A stretch of DNA of 64,000 nucleotides from Canna indica (Eukaryota > Streptophyta > Magnoliopsida > Zingiberales > Cannaceae): assembly GCA_034359265.1 (NCBI GenBank), contig CP136890.1, forward strand, positions 29,740,501 through 29,804,500. Reading direction: 5' to 3'. Below the pieces are notes generated by a model that made no database searches, had not been told where the DNA came from, and saw nothing but the letters and a program-made list of their open reading frames with translations. The position numbers and the translations under genes were made by a program. Each line of letters begins with the position of its first letter. The first letter of the stretch is position 1. Positions 56,501-64,000 of this stretch are shown one piece after another.

Positions 56501-59500
56501 AAAAAATAACGAAGAAGAAGAGGACAAAGAACAAAAAGAAGAAACTTACTTGAAGAACTGCAGCCAGTAAAAGAAGGGCGGCACTCAGCGGCTGAAAGAG
56601 AAGAAGAAAAAGAAGGGGCGACGGTGAAAGGGAAGGGGAAAGAGAAGTATTCGATTAAGCAATCGGCAGAAACCCTAGAAGTTGCTTTTCTTAATGTTAC
56701 AATAAGTGGTGATCCCCCGACTAACAAAAAATAACATGTTTGAATCAGGAGAAAAAGGCGTGCGCCCGGAGCTTAAAGAAAAGCCCCAGGCACAGTAAGG
56801 CGCGCGCCTGGGTGAAGTCGCAACACCTTGTCTTGGCCAAGATGCAGGACTCATTTGGCGCACAGAAATCCATTCCCTTTTTCCCATTTTACTTGCATCT
56901 AACTCTATCCTCCTTGCAACATTAATCCTAATTAATTGGTCCAAATAGATAAATTCTATGTAATAGTTAACTTAGCCTGATTTGATAAGTGATATTAATA
57001 GGCGCTCGGGCCATCGCCTAGGCGCTCAAGCGAGGCAATGCCAGTGTTATTAATAGGCGCTCGGGCACTCACCTAGACGCCCAAGCGAGGCGACTTGAGG
57101 CCTGAGCGCCTCAATAACGGCTGAGGCAGGCAACTTCAATGAGGCACCGCCTTAGGCCGCGCTTTTCTTTGGGCGCCGGAGCTTGTCAAAGGCGCTAGGC
57201 GCACTCAAGGCGCAAAGGTTCCTATATTGTCCGAGGCACAATGCGCAAAAAAAGCGTATGCCTAACTAAAGCAAGGCGCACCTTTTTAAAAATATTATCT
57301 ATGCTATTCTCAAATAATAAAAAAATATGGTATACAATATAAGAATTAAATTATACACAAAAAATGAAGGAAGACCAAGAACAGTGAAGAATGAAGGAAG
57401 ACCAAGAAAAAATATAGAGAAGGGCAGTGAGGCAATCGGCTGAAAAAAATGAAGAAGAATGAATAGGAAAAGGAATGAAGAGATCAAGAATGAAAAAAAT
57501 AATGAAGAAGAGAAGAAAGAAAAAAAATGAAGGAACTTAATTGAAGAAAGGTAGTCGGCTGAAAAGAAGGGCAGCTGGGCAGCACTCAGCAGCAGAAAGA
57601 AAGAGAAAAAGAAAAAGAAGGGGCAGCGGTGAAAGGGAAGGGGAAAGAGTAGTATTGGACTGGGCAGTCGGTTGAAACCCTAGAAGTTAAATATATATCA
57701 TCAATTTTAATGCTATTACATAAATTGAATATGATATATATACTTAAATATGATATAATATATACTTAAATACAATATAATTAAATATTACATAAAATGA
57801 ATATAATAGATTTATCATTGAACAATATATATAATATTATATACTTAAATATAAGTGTCTCTCGTCGCTCAGATTAGCGCCTAGCACCATGGGCAATAAA
57901 GGACCTTGGTGCCTTGAGGCGCCTAACGCCTCGTGACAACACTAGGTGGGGGCCTCACTATTCCAGGCGATGCCTAACACTACATGCGGTATTAATAACA
58001 CCGCATGCGGTGTTATTTATGACATTGCATGCAGTCTTAATAACACTACATACAATGTTATTTATGACACTGCATGCGGTAACATCGCATGCAGTGTTAC
58101 TTATGACACTGCATGTGGTATTAATAACACCGCATGCGATGTTAATAACATTGCATGCGATGTTAATAACAATGCATGCGATGTTAATAAAAATGCAAGC
58201 AGTGTTATTAATAACACCGCATGATCATGCAGTGCTACTAATAACACCGCATGATCATGCAGTGCTACTAATAACGCCGCATGATCATGTAGTGCTATCA
58301 TGCAGTGTTACTAATAACGCCGCATGATCACGCAGTGCTATTAATAACGCCGCATGATCATGCAGTGTTACTAATAACGTTGCACGATCATGCAGTGCTA
58401 CTAATAACGCCGCATGATCATGCAGTGCTATTAATAACGCCGCATGATCATGCAGTGCTATTAATAACGCCGCATGGAGTGGTGCATTTATACTTAAATA
58501 TGATATATATATCATCTACTTTAATGCTATTAATTTGATAAACTGAATATAATATATATACTTAAATATGATATAGTATATACTTAAATATAATATAATT
58601 AAATATTACACAAAATGAATATAATCGGTTTATCAATGAATTATATATATATATACTTAAATATAAGCACCTTGCTCCGCTCGGGCAATAAATGACCTTG
58701 GCGCCTTGAGGCGCCTATCGCCTCGTGACAACACTTATTTTGATTATTTTCCAAAGATGCATTAATTTTTTATATCAAGTCATATTAGGTTTGATTTATT
58801 TCAAAAAGCAGATAAAGTTGTTTAAGTTCGCTTAGTTTAAAACATATTTCAAAAAGCAGATATAAGCAAAAAAAGAAGAATAAAAAGGGGTTTCTAACTA
58901 TGAAGGTACTATGCAGGTAATAACTAAGATATAAATGTCACTATATTTCCTTCTTTTAGAAGCTTTTTGGTGTATATGTGACCGATAAACACTCAAGTAC
59001 TATGTTACAAACATTGAAATCACATATAAAATAACCCTATATTCAGAAACAACACCTGAACACACAATATCTTAAAGGGTGTTATTAGGGAGGGTGCAGA
59101 ACAATTAAAGATAAAAGCTTAGTGATGTTCTCACACAAACGCATGTAGTGCAGCTGAAACAACGCTCATACAAAGTCGTGTCAAATTTGCATCATGGTGA
59201 ATTAACATCTAGAGTGAAATATGCTCTTGAACCTTATTCACATGTACTGATCTATTCAAAACCACATGGGAATTGGGATTCTTTAGATGAGTTATCTATT
59301 TAACATGTATCTATAAGAACATACCTAAAATTTTGTATTTATACCTTAATACTTGAAATCTGACTTAATTGTGGAGTTTTGAGTCCTCACAAGGATTGAT
59401 ACATTGGTAATGCTAGTAGGAAGACATCAATTACTTCATGAATCTAGAGTGCTAATTACTAATGCACGTAGAAGTAGGTGCCATGTCATTTCTGCCAATC

Positions 59501-61467
59501 GGTGATGAACATGACTTTTTACAGTGACATTTCATTTTTTTCCCTTTTCAGTCAACAAGTTACTTAAATGATCTTAAGTTTTATCACATGCTTTTTTTGA
59601 CAAATACTCGGCTAACAACAACTTTTGCAATAGATTAGAAATTGAATTGCCCTAATTTTTAAAAGGGTATAATCATCATGTCGATATTATTAAATGGTTA
59701 ATAATTGTGACAAGCAAGGAAATCTGATTATGATTCACAATCCATGGCACACTAAAAATTATCCATTGAGTTTTGATACTTTTCAAGTTTCTACATGTTC
59801 TTGTCTCCTGTTTCTCCTTATGAAATCAGATACTCAAACATGAATCCACATGATTTGCATGTTCAACATCATACAACACTGCTTGGAAGTCCGAGAATTT
59901 ACACTAGATAGAATAAAATGTTACAAAGTCATATATAGAGGTCATTAGTCCAGTTAATCCTAAATCAAGAAAAAATTCTATTCTGAAAATGAAACAAGGA
60001 AATCTAGAATAAGTCAAAGAAATCAATTCACACTTCAAGTCTCAGCAGTCAAAGCATTGAGGAAGTGCTGATACGAGATGGAATTAATGGTCAATTATGA
60101 GTTGTCCTCTTGGTGAATACTAAAGTTTCTTCTCTTCTTTTACAGTACATTACAGTATAGAATCAAAGTCCCATGATACAAAAACCTACAGGGATCATTA
60201 TGTATTTTCCATATTTTCTTGTAAAAATTGGGCACTTGGTTCCCCCTGAAACCACATTAGATCTCCTAGTAGTGGAAATGTAAAGCTAACCCAAAAATAG
60301 ATTCATCCACATAAACAAGTTTCTGAAACCACGGGCAACAAGACCTTAATTTTTTGAGTAATCCTTAAAGGCTTAAACTAAATTAAGAAGTAAAGAAATG
60401 AACAAAGGACCATCTATAGATGGCAAAAGATGTCCAATTTTTTCTTATCTAATTCAGGTTTCATTTTTCCTTTGGATATTTGATGACAGAGATTTTGTGG
60501 AGGCAAGCATATATCTTATTCTATCCCTCTCTTCTCCATTTGCTATTGACTTCTATATTATATATGAATTTTAGCATTATCATCTCTTATTCAGTCAATT
60601 CTGATATATTTTGTATGAAATCTGATCTTTGGCACCTAATTAGCCCTCTAGTATACTTTATGAACCAACAAACTAGCTTGTGCGGGAAAAGTATAAATAA
60701 TATCAGCGGCTAAACCAGTTTAGATTCACCTATCATCCAATAGGTTCACAATTTCTATAAAGGAAAGATATCTCATGAATAAATTGGTCGATTTATTTAT
60801 GTCAAATTGTTGAGTACATTTTCCCTTGCTAGTCAGTGTCCCCGTCAATCAACTCGCGTGACTGGAAAATGAGTTCAGTTTTTCAAAGAAATCACTAGTT
60901 CACAATTTTACATGACTGGCAAATTTGTCAACAAAACATAAAGCTACTCAACTTCTCCGCATCGTCACCAAAATAATTCAAGAAGAGATTGATAACGATC
61001 TACTGATGTTTTCAACTTAAACCGATGGTGTAAGCGAGCTCGTATTCTAAAAGCATGAACTTGAATGCTTCCGAGAGGAGTAAAGGGGAAAGATTTACTG
61101 TTTGGGTGTCGAGGATGGCGACAGCCCTGTCATCGGAGCCGCGGGGGGTGAGCGCGCCGTTGTTCTGGGAGAAAGCCCAGCCGCCGAGAGCCTCGAGGGC
61201 GGGACTGGGCTGGACCTGTCCACGGACGACGACGAGGAGGGGGACCTCTTCGGAGGAGGAGGAGGAGGAGGAGTCGAGGAGGGAGCGGAGACCGGAGATG
61301 GGAGCAGAGGGGGCGGCGCTGATGCGGCGTAGGGCGGCGGAGGCGGCGACGTACTTGACCCAGGAGGCGGCGGCGAAGGCTGCAAGCGCAAGGCCGACGA
61401 TGGCGCCGTCGCAGGCCGCCGCGAGGCGCGCGAAGGCAACCGCTACATCGCGGTCACGCGATGACAT
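50263..61467 (-). CDS. SPL2: RING-type E3 ubiquitin-protein ligase, SP1-like 2 (plant MULAN/MAPL homologue)
   Basis: Six coding exons: 61467-61099, 54644-54543, 54434-54264, 54156-54035, 53839-53720 and 50542-50263. All introns are GT-AG, frames join exactly, and the product is 387 residues, very close to Arabidopsis SPL2. Domains: a hydrophobic N-terminal segment (about 20-45), the GIDE/MULAN intermembrane region (about 125-250), a second membrane helix (about 273-294), an arginine-rich stretch, and a C-terminal C3HC4 RING (335-374) with CVIC, CGH and CPVC. Family members are outer-membrane E3 ligases of chloroplasts, mitochondria or peroxisomes. SP1 targets TOC import components, while SPL2 substrates are less clear. 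The name means SP1-like, not SQUAMOSA-promoter-binding-like. It appears intact. Introns 1 (6.45 kb) and 5 (3.2 kb) host transposons. Confidence 0.93.
50543..51986 (-). other. SPL2 intron 5, 3' part
   Basis: AT-rich intronic sequence with no recognised repeat or RNA. Confidence 0.6.
51987..52348 (+). repeat. 5' LTR of intronic element
   Basis: TGTTAAGGATC...CTATGACA. It contains a partial tandem duplication of TGAGGGGTTTAAT(A/T)GTCATTTT (about 52079-52123) that is single in the 3' LTR. TATA-like TATATAAGATG at about 52167. Confidence 0.9.
52374..53130 (+). pseudogene. gag-like remnant of intronic element
   Basis: The first part starts at ATG 52374 and encodes an acidic coiled coil with two related units, YEEDQVATRMEREL and YEDDQAALRIEKEV, then a stop. 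A later frame (52870-53100) reads KLDFPKFDGNRDLLECI and LEKEARIWFF, the core of a Ty3/gypsy-type gag. No pol is present. Frameshifts separate the parts, so it is not expected to be functional. Confidence 0.7.
53247..53580 (+). repeat. 3' LTR of intronic element
   Basis: TGTTAAGGATC...CTGTGACA, followed by the TATTT duplication. Confidence 0.9.
53720..53839 (-). CDS. SPL2: SPL2 exon 5
   Basis: 120 nt, acceptor TTGTTGCAG. Encodes SEMTKDEIAAEL and the second membrane helix (ILFWSGIMLGTLSVGILGYA), ending AG/GTATTG. Confidence 0.92.
54035..54156 (-). CDS. SPL2: SPL2 exon 4
   Basis: 122 nt. Encodes VALLEEEKILPVGKEITAIG and IKSCQELPCF, ending in phase 2 at TT/GTAAGC. Confidence 0.9.
54264..54434 (-). 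CDS. SPL2: SPL2 exon 3
   Basis: 57 codons, TTTTGCAG acceptor, CCT/GTATGT donor. Encodes VPFVLVEGG, then VNLDGSTHPLPL and LRPVQVTP, core of the GIDE domain. Confidence 0.92.
54543..54644 (-). CDS. SPL2: SPL2 exon 2
   Basis: 34 codons, phase 0 at both ends. Acceptor GATGTGAAG is pyrimidine-poor and therefore weak; donor ACT/GTAAAT. Encodes VLYNEWRGIF, aligned with the family's TQTxxYxxW region. Confidence 0.82.
54646..56180 (-). other. SPL2 intron 1, unassigned 3' part
   Basis: AT-rich, nothing recognised. Confidence 0.5.
56181..58735. mobile_element. Duplicated hAT-like non-autonomous elements with GCGC-rich ends
   Basis: Two related copies start TTGTCAAA(A/G)GC(A/G)CTAGGCGCACTC at about 56183 and 57183. 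Both run through the same purine-rich AAGAATGAAGGAAGACC and GAAAGGGAAGGGGAAAGAG blocks. Right ends with GCGCCTAACGCCTCGTGACAAC occur near 57939 and 58731, giving TTGTCA inverted termini. A ~210-bp AT-rich block before the right end is itself duplicated (57695-57900 and 58490-58690), separated by a tandem array. No coding sequence is present. The family is inferred from TIR style only. Confidence 0.55.
57970..58485. repeat. Tandem array of ~30-bp palindromic units
   Basis: The first part (57970-58200) alternates CGCATGC-centred palindromes with GTTATTAATAAC spacers. The second part (58200-58485) consists of about ten units of GCCGCATGATCATGCAGTGC plus TA(C/T)TAATAAC, each about 30 bp. Each unit is self-complementary around GCATGATCATGC and around TTATTAATAA. 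Confidence 0.92.
58740..61098 (-). other. SPL2 intron 1, 5' part
   Basis: No transposon or gene recognised. Ordinary AT-rich intron sequence. Confidence 0.5.
61099..61467 (-). CDS. SPL2: SPL2 exon 1
   Basis: ATG at 61467, 123 codons, ends ACA/GTAAAT in phase 0. Very GC-rich with a serine run (residues 66-72). It encodes the first membrane segment (GAIVGLALAAFAAASWVKY) and the VVVRGQV block. Confidence 0.93.
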
Positions 61468-61540
61468 TCTCCGGCGACGGTCAGGTTTTGCCGCTTTTGT
61501 CGACGCGGGCCTCGGTAATGTAGGTTTGTCCAGAGACCGG

Positions 61541-61546
61541 CACGTG
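61541..61546 (-). promoter_or_regulatory. G-box in SPL2 upstream region
   Basis: CACGTG, centred in the 10-bp palindrome GGCACGTGCC, about 75 bp before the ATG. A second ACGTG core is at 61553-61557. G-boxes bind bZIP/bHLH factors in light and stress responses. The transcription start is unknown, so it could lie in the 5' UTR. Confidence 0.55.
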
Positions 61547-61559
61547 CCATGGACGTGAT

Positions 61560-62140
61560 TAATACTTTATTTTCATTATTCATTTGGATTAATCTGGAAG
61601 GCCAAAATAGTTATAATTTTATCATACTTTGACATATATTTATGATTTTCTTAAATTTCTCAAAAAATTAAATTGGGATTTGAGAATTTTTGGAGAAGTA
61701 TAAAAAAATATATAATTTACTAACATAGTTAAAGGCATAATTTTTTATAGTATACCAAAATTGTCTAGTTTTATTTATTTACATAACTATAATAATGTTG
61801 ACCAAAATATAATTTATTCATATTCACTATTTATTATAAGGAAGAATAACACATATGATGATAATATATTATATGTTCTCTAGAAATTTAGGATTCGATC
61901 CTTAATATGGCTATTGAGATTTTTTTATCTTTGTTAAAATAAAAAAAAATTGTGAGAGTTAGATCAAAATAATTATGATTTTTATAAATTCTGAAATATA
62001 TTTATAATTTTTATAAATATAAAAAATATTTTTATGATTTTTTTGGATTTTTCTTTAATTTATTCAGATTCTAGTGAAACAAAATTTTGAAAATAATTAT
62101 CATTTAAATACTTAAGAATTCAAGAAGAGATTGTCCATTA
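61560..62140. other. SPL2 upstream region, AT-rich
   Basis: No clear TATA box can be chosen among many AT-rich words. It holds the left copy of a 25-bp direct repeat (about 61570-61594) that recurs at 63379-63403. Confidence 0.4.
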
Positions 62141-63378
62141 CAGTGATTTTCCCAAAGCAGAATAAGAATTTTGTTTATTCCCAAAAGAAGAATACGAGAT
62201 GAGTTATTCTTCCAAATCGAATAAAATTCAAAATATTCCCACAATACCCCTCATAATGGGTTTGATGCCTCATTAACCGTATTAACCCCATTAATCCTAC
62301 GGTAATGGGTCATTTAAAATTGTTTCACGTTCCACCTGCCAAATCATTTAAGATGGACCTCATTTCATTCAATAAATTATAATTTTTTATAATAAATTAG
62401 AATTTTTGTAATTTTTTTGGTGATTTTATGATGTATTTTGAAGCTTAAATGACCTATTTAAATAGTTTCACTCAAACTGTGTAATTGAAACTGAACAGTT
62501 TTATTTCGGGACTTGTGCACACTTATTTTTATTGATCCAAGTTATTGACCACATTCCATTCGGTAAATTAGAGTTTTTGTGATTTTTTGGTGATTTTATA
62601 ACGCATTTTCAAGCTTAAATGACTTATTTAAATAGTTTTACTAAAACTGTTTAAATGAAACTGAAACTATTCAAATGGTTTAAACAGTTTTCTTTCTTCT
62701 GAGACTTATACACACTCATTTTCACTTATCCAAGTTGTAGACCATATTTTATTTAGCAAATTAGACTTTCTATGATATTTTATGATGTATTCCCAAGTTT
62801 AAATTACCTATTTAAAAGTATCACTAAAATTGTTTAAATGGAACCGAAATTATTTAAATAGTTTAAACAGTTTTATTCTGCAACTTTTATACACTCATTT
62901 TCATTGGTCCAAGTTGTGGACCTCATTTCATTCAATAAATTGGAATTTCTGTGATTGTTTGGTGATTTTATGATGCATTCCCAAGTTTAAATTGACTACT
63001 TAAACAGTTAAATGAAATTGAAACTGTTTAAATGGTTTAAATAATTTTGTTCTTGGATTTGTACACACTCATTTTTATTAATCCCAGTTGTGAACCTCAT
63101 TTCATTCATTTATGATTTTTTAATGATTTTATGATGCATTTCGAGCTTAAATCGAAATTTATTTAAATGGTTTAACGAGTGGGACACGCGTGAAATAGGC
63201 TTAAATGACAGTAGGGCTAATGGAGTTAACGTGATTAACGAGGCATCAACCGGTCAACCCCATTATGAGGAGCATTGTAGATATATTTTGAATTCTATTC
63301 GGTTTTGGAGAATAACTTGTATATTATTATGCTTTTGGGAATAAGCAGAATTCTTATTCTACTTTGGGAAAATCGTTG
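62141..63378. mobile_element. Long-TIR Mutator-like (MULE) non-autonomous element
   Basis: Inverted repeats of about 140-150 bp begin CAGTGATTTTCCCAAAG on the left and CAACGATTTTCCCAAAG on the reverse of the right end. The 9-bp flanks TGTCCATTA and TTTTCATTA match at seven of nine. Size 1238 bp, no coding sequence. Long TIRs with 9-bp duplication are typical of Mutator-like elements. Confidence 0.8.
62340..63170. repeat. ~180-bp tandem repeat inside MULE
   Basis: Four to five diverged units. Landmarks such as TCC(A/C)AGTTGT(A/G)(G/A)ACC occur at about 62538, 62728, 62910 and 63083. Each unit also contains GATTTTATGATGCATT and AAACTGTTTAAAT-like words. Confidence 0.85.
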
Positions 63379-63535
63379 TTTTCATTATTCATTTGGATTA
63401 ATCGCGAAAAAATATTATATGATAAATACTATTATAATGTAATATAATATTAGATATAAATAAAAATAATGTGATAATAATGTTTAGATTCATTATATTA
63501 TCACAATAACTTTCTGTAAAATAATTATATTATAA
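63379..63535. other. AT-rich spacer
   Basis: Nothing recognised besides the right copy of the 25-bp direct repeat. Confidence 0.5.
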
Positions 63536-63920
63536 TGAACTGGACTAGAACTATTGGGTCCGATCGGACTAGACCCAACAACGCCCCATCCTTCACTCCG
63601 AACCAAACCGCATGACCCCATCCAGGGGGCTCCACCCAACTACGTCCCTGAGCTAGACTCAGTTCAGACTAAACAGCTTTGCTCAGGGATCCCACATGGT
63701 CGCATAAGGATCCTCATATCCTACCTTATTAGAAGATATACACCCACCATCTCCGAGATCGACATCGATCTATTATGGGCAACCTCACCACGAGATTTTC
63801 AAGCGGCGCCACCATCCTCACCTGCAATAAATATAGACGTGGCGCACCTCAGGTAACCCTAATTCCAATTTGCATTACCTCCACGTAGGAACAGAAGGCC
63901 TTAACTCTCAGGTAGGAACA
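63536..63920 (+). repeat. 5' LTR of a Tat-type Ty3/gypsy element
   Basis: Ends CAGGTAGGAACA just before a primer site. The 5' boundary is uncertain; the TG at 63536 is a guess. Its partner LTR lies outside the window. Confidence 0.55.
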
Positions 63921-63922
63921 TT

Positions 63923-63940
63923 TGGCGCCCACCATGGGGC
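63923..63940 (+). other. Primer-binding site of Tat-type gypsy element
   Basis: TGGCGCCCACCATGGGGC, the site type widely seen in plant Tat-lineage gypsy elements. Confidence 0.75.
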
Positions 63941-63968
63941 TGAGTAAAGCTTGATTACCTCCCCCACA

Positions 63969-64000
63969 ATGGTTGGAACCCAAAACCAAGCGATCGCCGC
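63969..64000 (+). CDS. Start of gag of Tat-type gypsy element (cut by window end)
   Basis: ATG at 63969 opens a frame beginning MVGTQNQAIA that is still open at the window edge. Position about 30 bp after the primer site fits gag, but too little is present to identify domains. Confidence 0.4.
   Translation, partial: MVGTQNQAIA

Noticed and set aside
56231..56727. Serine/phenylalanine-rich minus-strand frames in SPL2 intron 1
   Set aside because: They translate purine-rich (GAAGAA...) repeat DNA of the hAT-like element; low complexity and no family.
57914..58538. Open frames with repeated HDHAVLLITP / HDHAALLIAL peptides on both strands
   Set aside because: They are translations of the 30-bp tandem array; palindromic 30-bp units stay open in several frames without being genes.
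61055..61558. Long plus-strand frames opposite SPL2 exon 1
   Set aside because: They are shadows of the GC-rich first exon on the minus strand, which has family homology, an ATG and correct splice phase.

Overview
This window is plant nuclear DNA: an interrupted gene with GT-AG introns, plant LTR retrotransposons (Ty1/copia and Ty3/gypsy chromoviruses), and CACTA, hAT and Mutator-type DNA transposons. The GC-rich first exon of the one intact gene and the abundance of Sirevirus-type copia elements fit a monocot, but the species cannot be named from sequence alone. No bacterial genes, tRNA, rRNA or CRISPR were seen.

Layout, left to right. 1-1305: 3' end of a CACTA (Ptta/En/Spm) element. 1340-2165: two joined host-gene fragments (ABCB transporter, then a G-type lectin receptor kinase). 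2486-9035: a minus-strand Sirevirus-like element that lost pol but kept a third ORF. 9036-10008: a LINE fragment. 10009-15296: a decayed minus-strand chromovirus. 15572-16635: relics of other gypsy elements. 17658-45514: a four-level nest. A gypsy chromovirus (LTR start 17658, LTR end 45514) is split inside its 5' LTR by a CACTA element (17710-40400, TSD GTA). That CACTA contains a composite Sirevirus (22821-38621, TSD GTTTC), which in turn contains a second copia element (26293-33670, TSD ACATC). 45632-49550: a small hAT-like MITE, the 3' end of another CACTA and a hAT transposase pseudogene. 50263-61467 (minus): the one apparently intact host gene, a RING-type E3 ligase of the SP1/SPL2 (plant MULAN-like) family, six coding exons and 387 residues, with transposons in its large introns. 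62141-63378: a long-TIR Mutator-like element with an internal ~180-bp tandem repeat. 63536-64000: LTR, primer-binding site and gag start of a Tat-type gypsy element cut by the window edge.

Most coding capacity is transposon-derived and broken. The strongest observations are: the nest with readable target-site duplications at three levels; a copia element whose gag appears to take its ATG from the LTR through a 2.1-kb intron that removes the primer-binding site; a CACTA element carrying an ABCB1-like gene fragment with its intron; a tandem LTR-internal-LTR-internal-LTR Sirevirus; palindrome-packed LTRs; and a 30-bp palindromic repeat array in an intron of the E3 ligase gene. All boundaries and alignments were read by eye.
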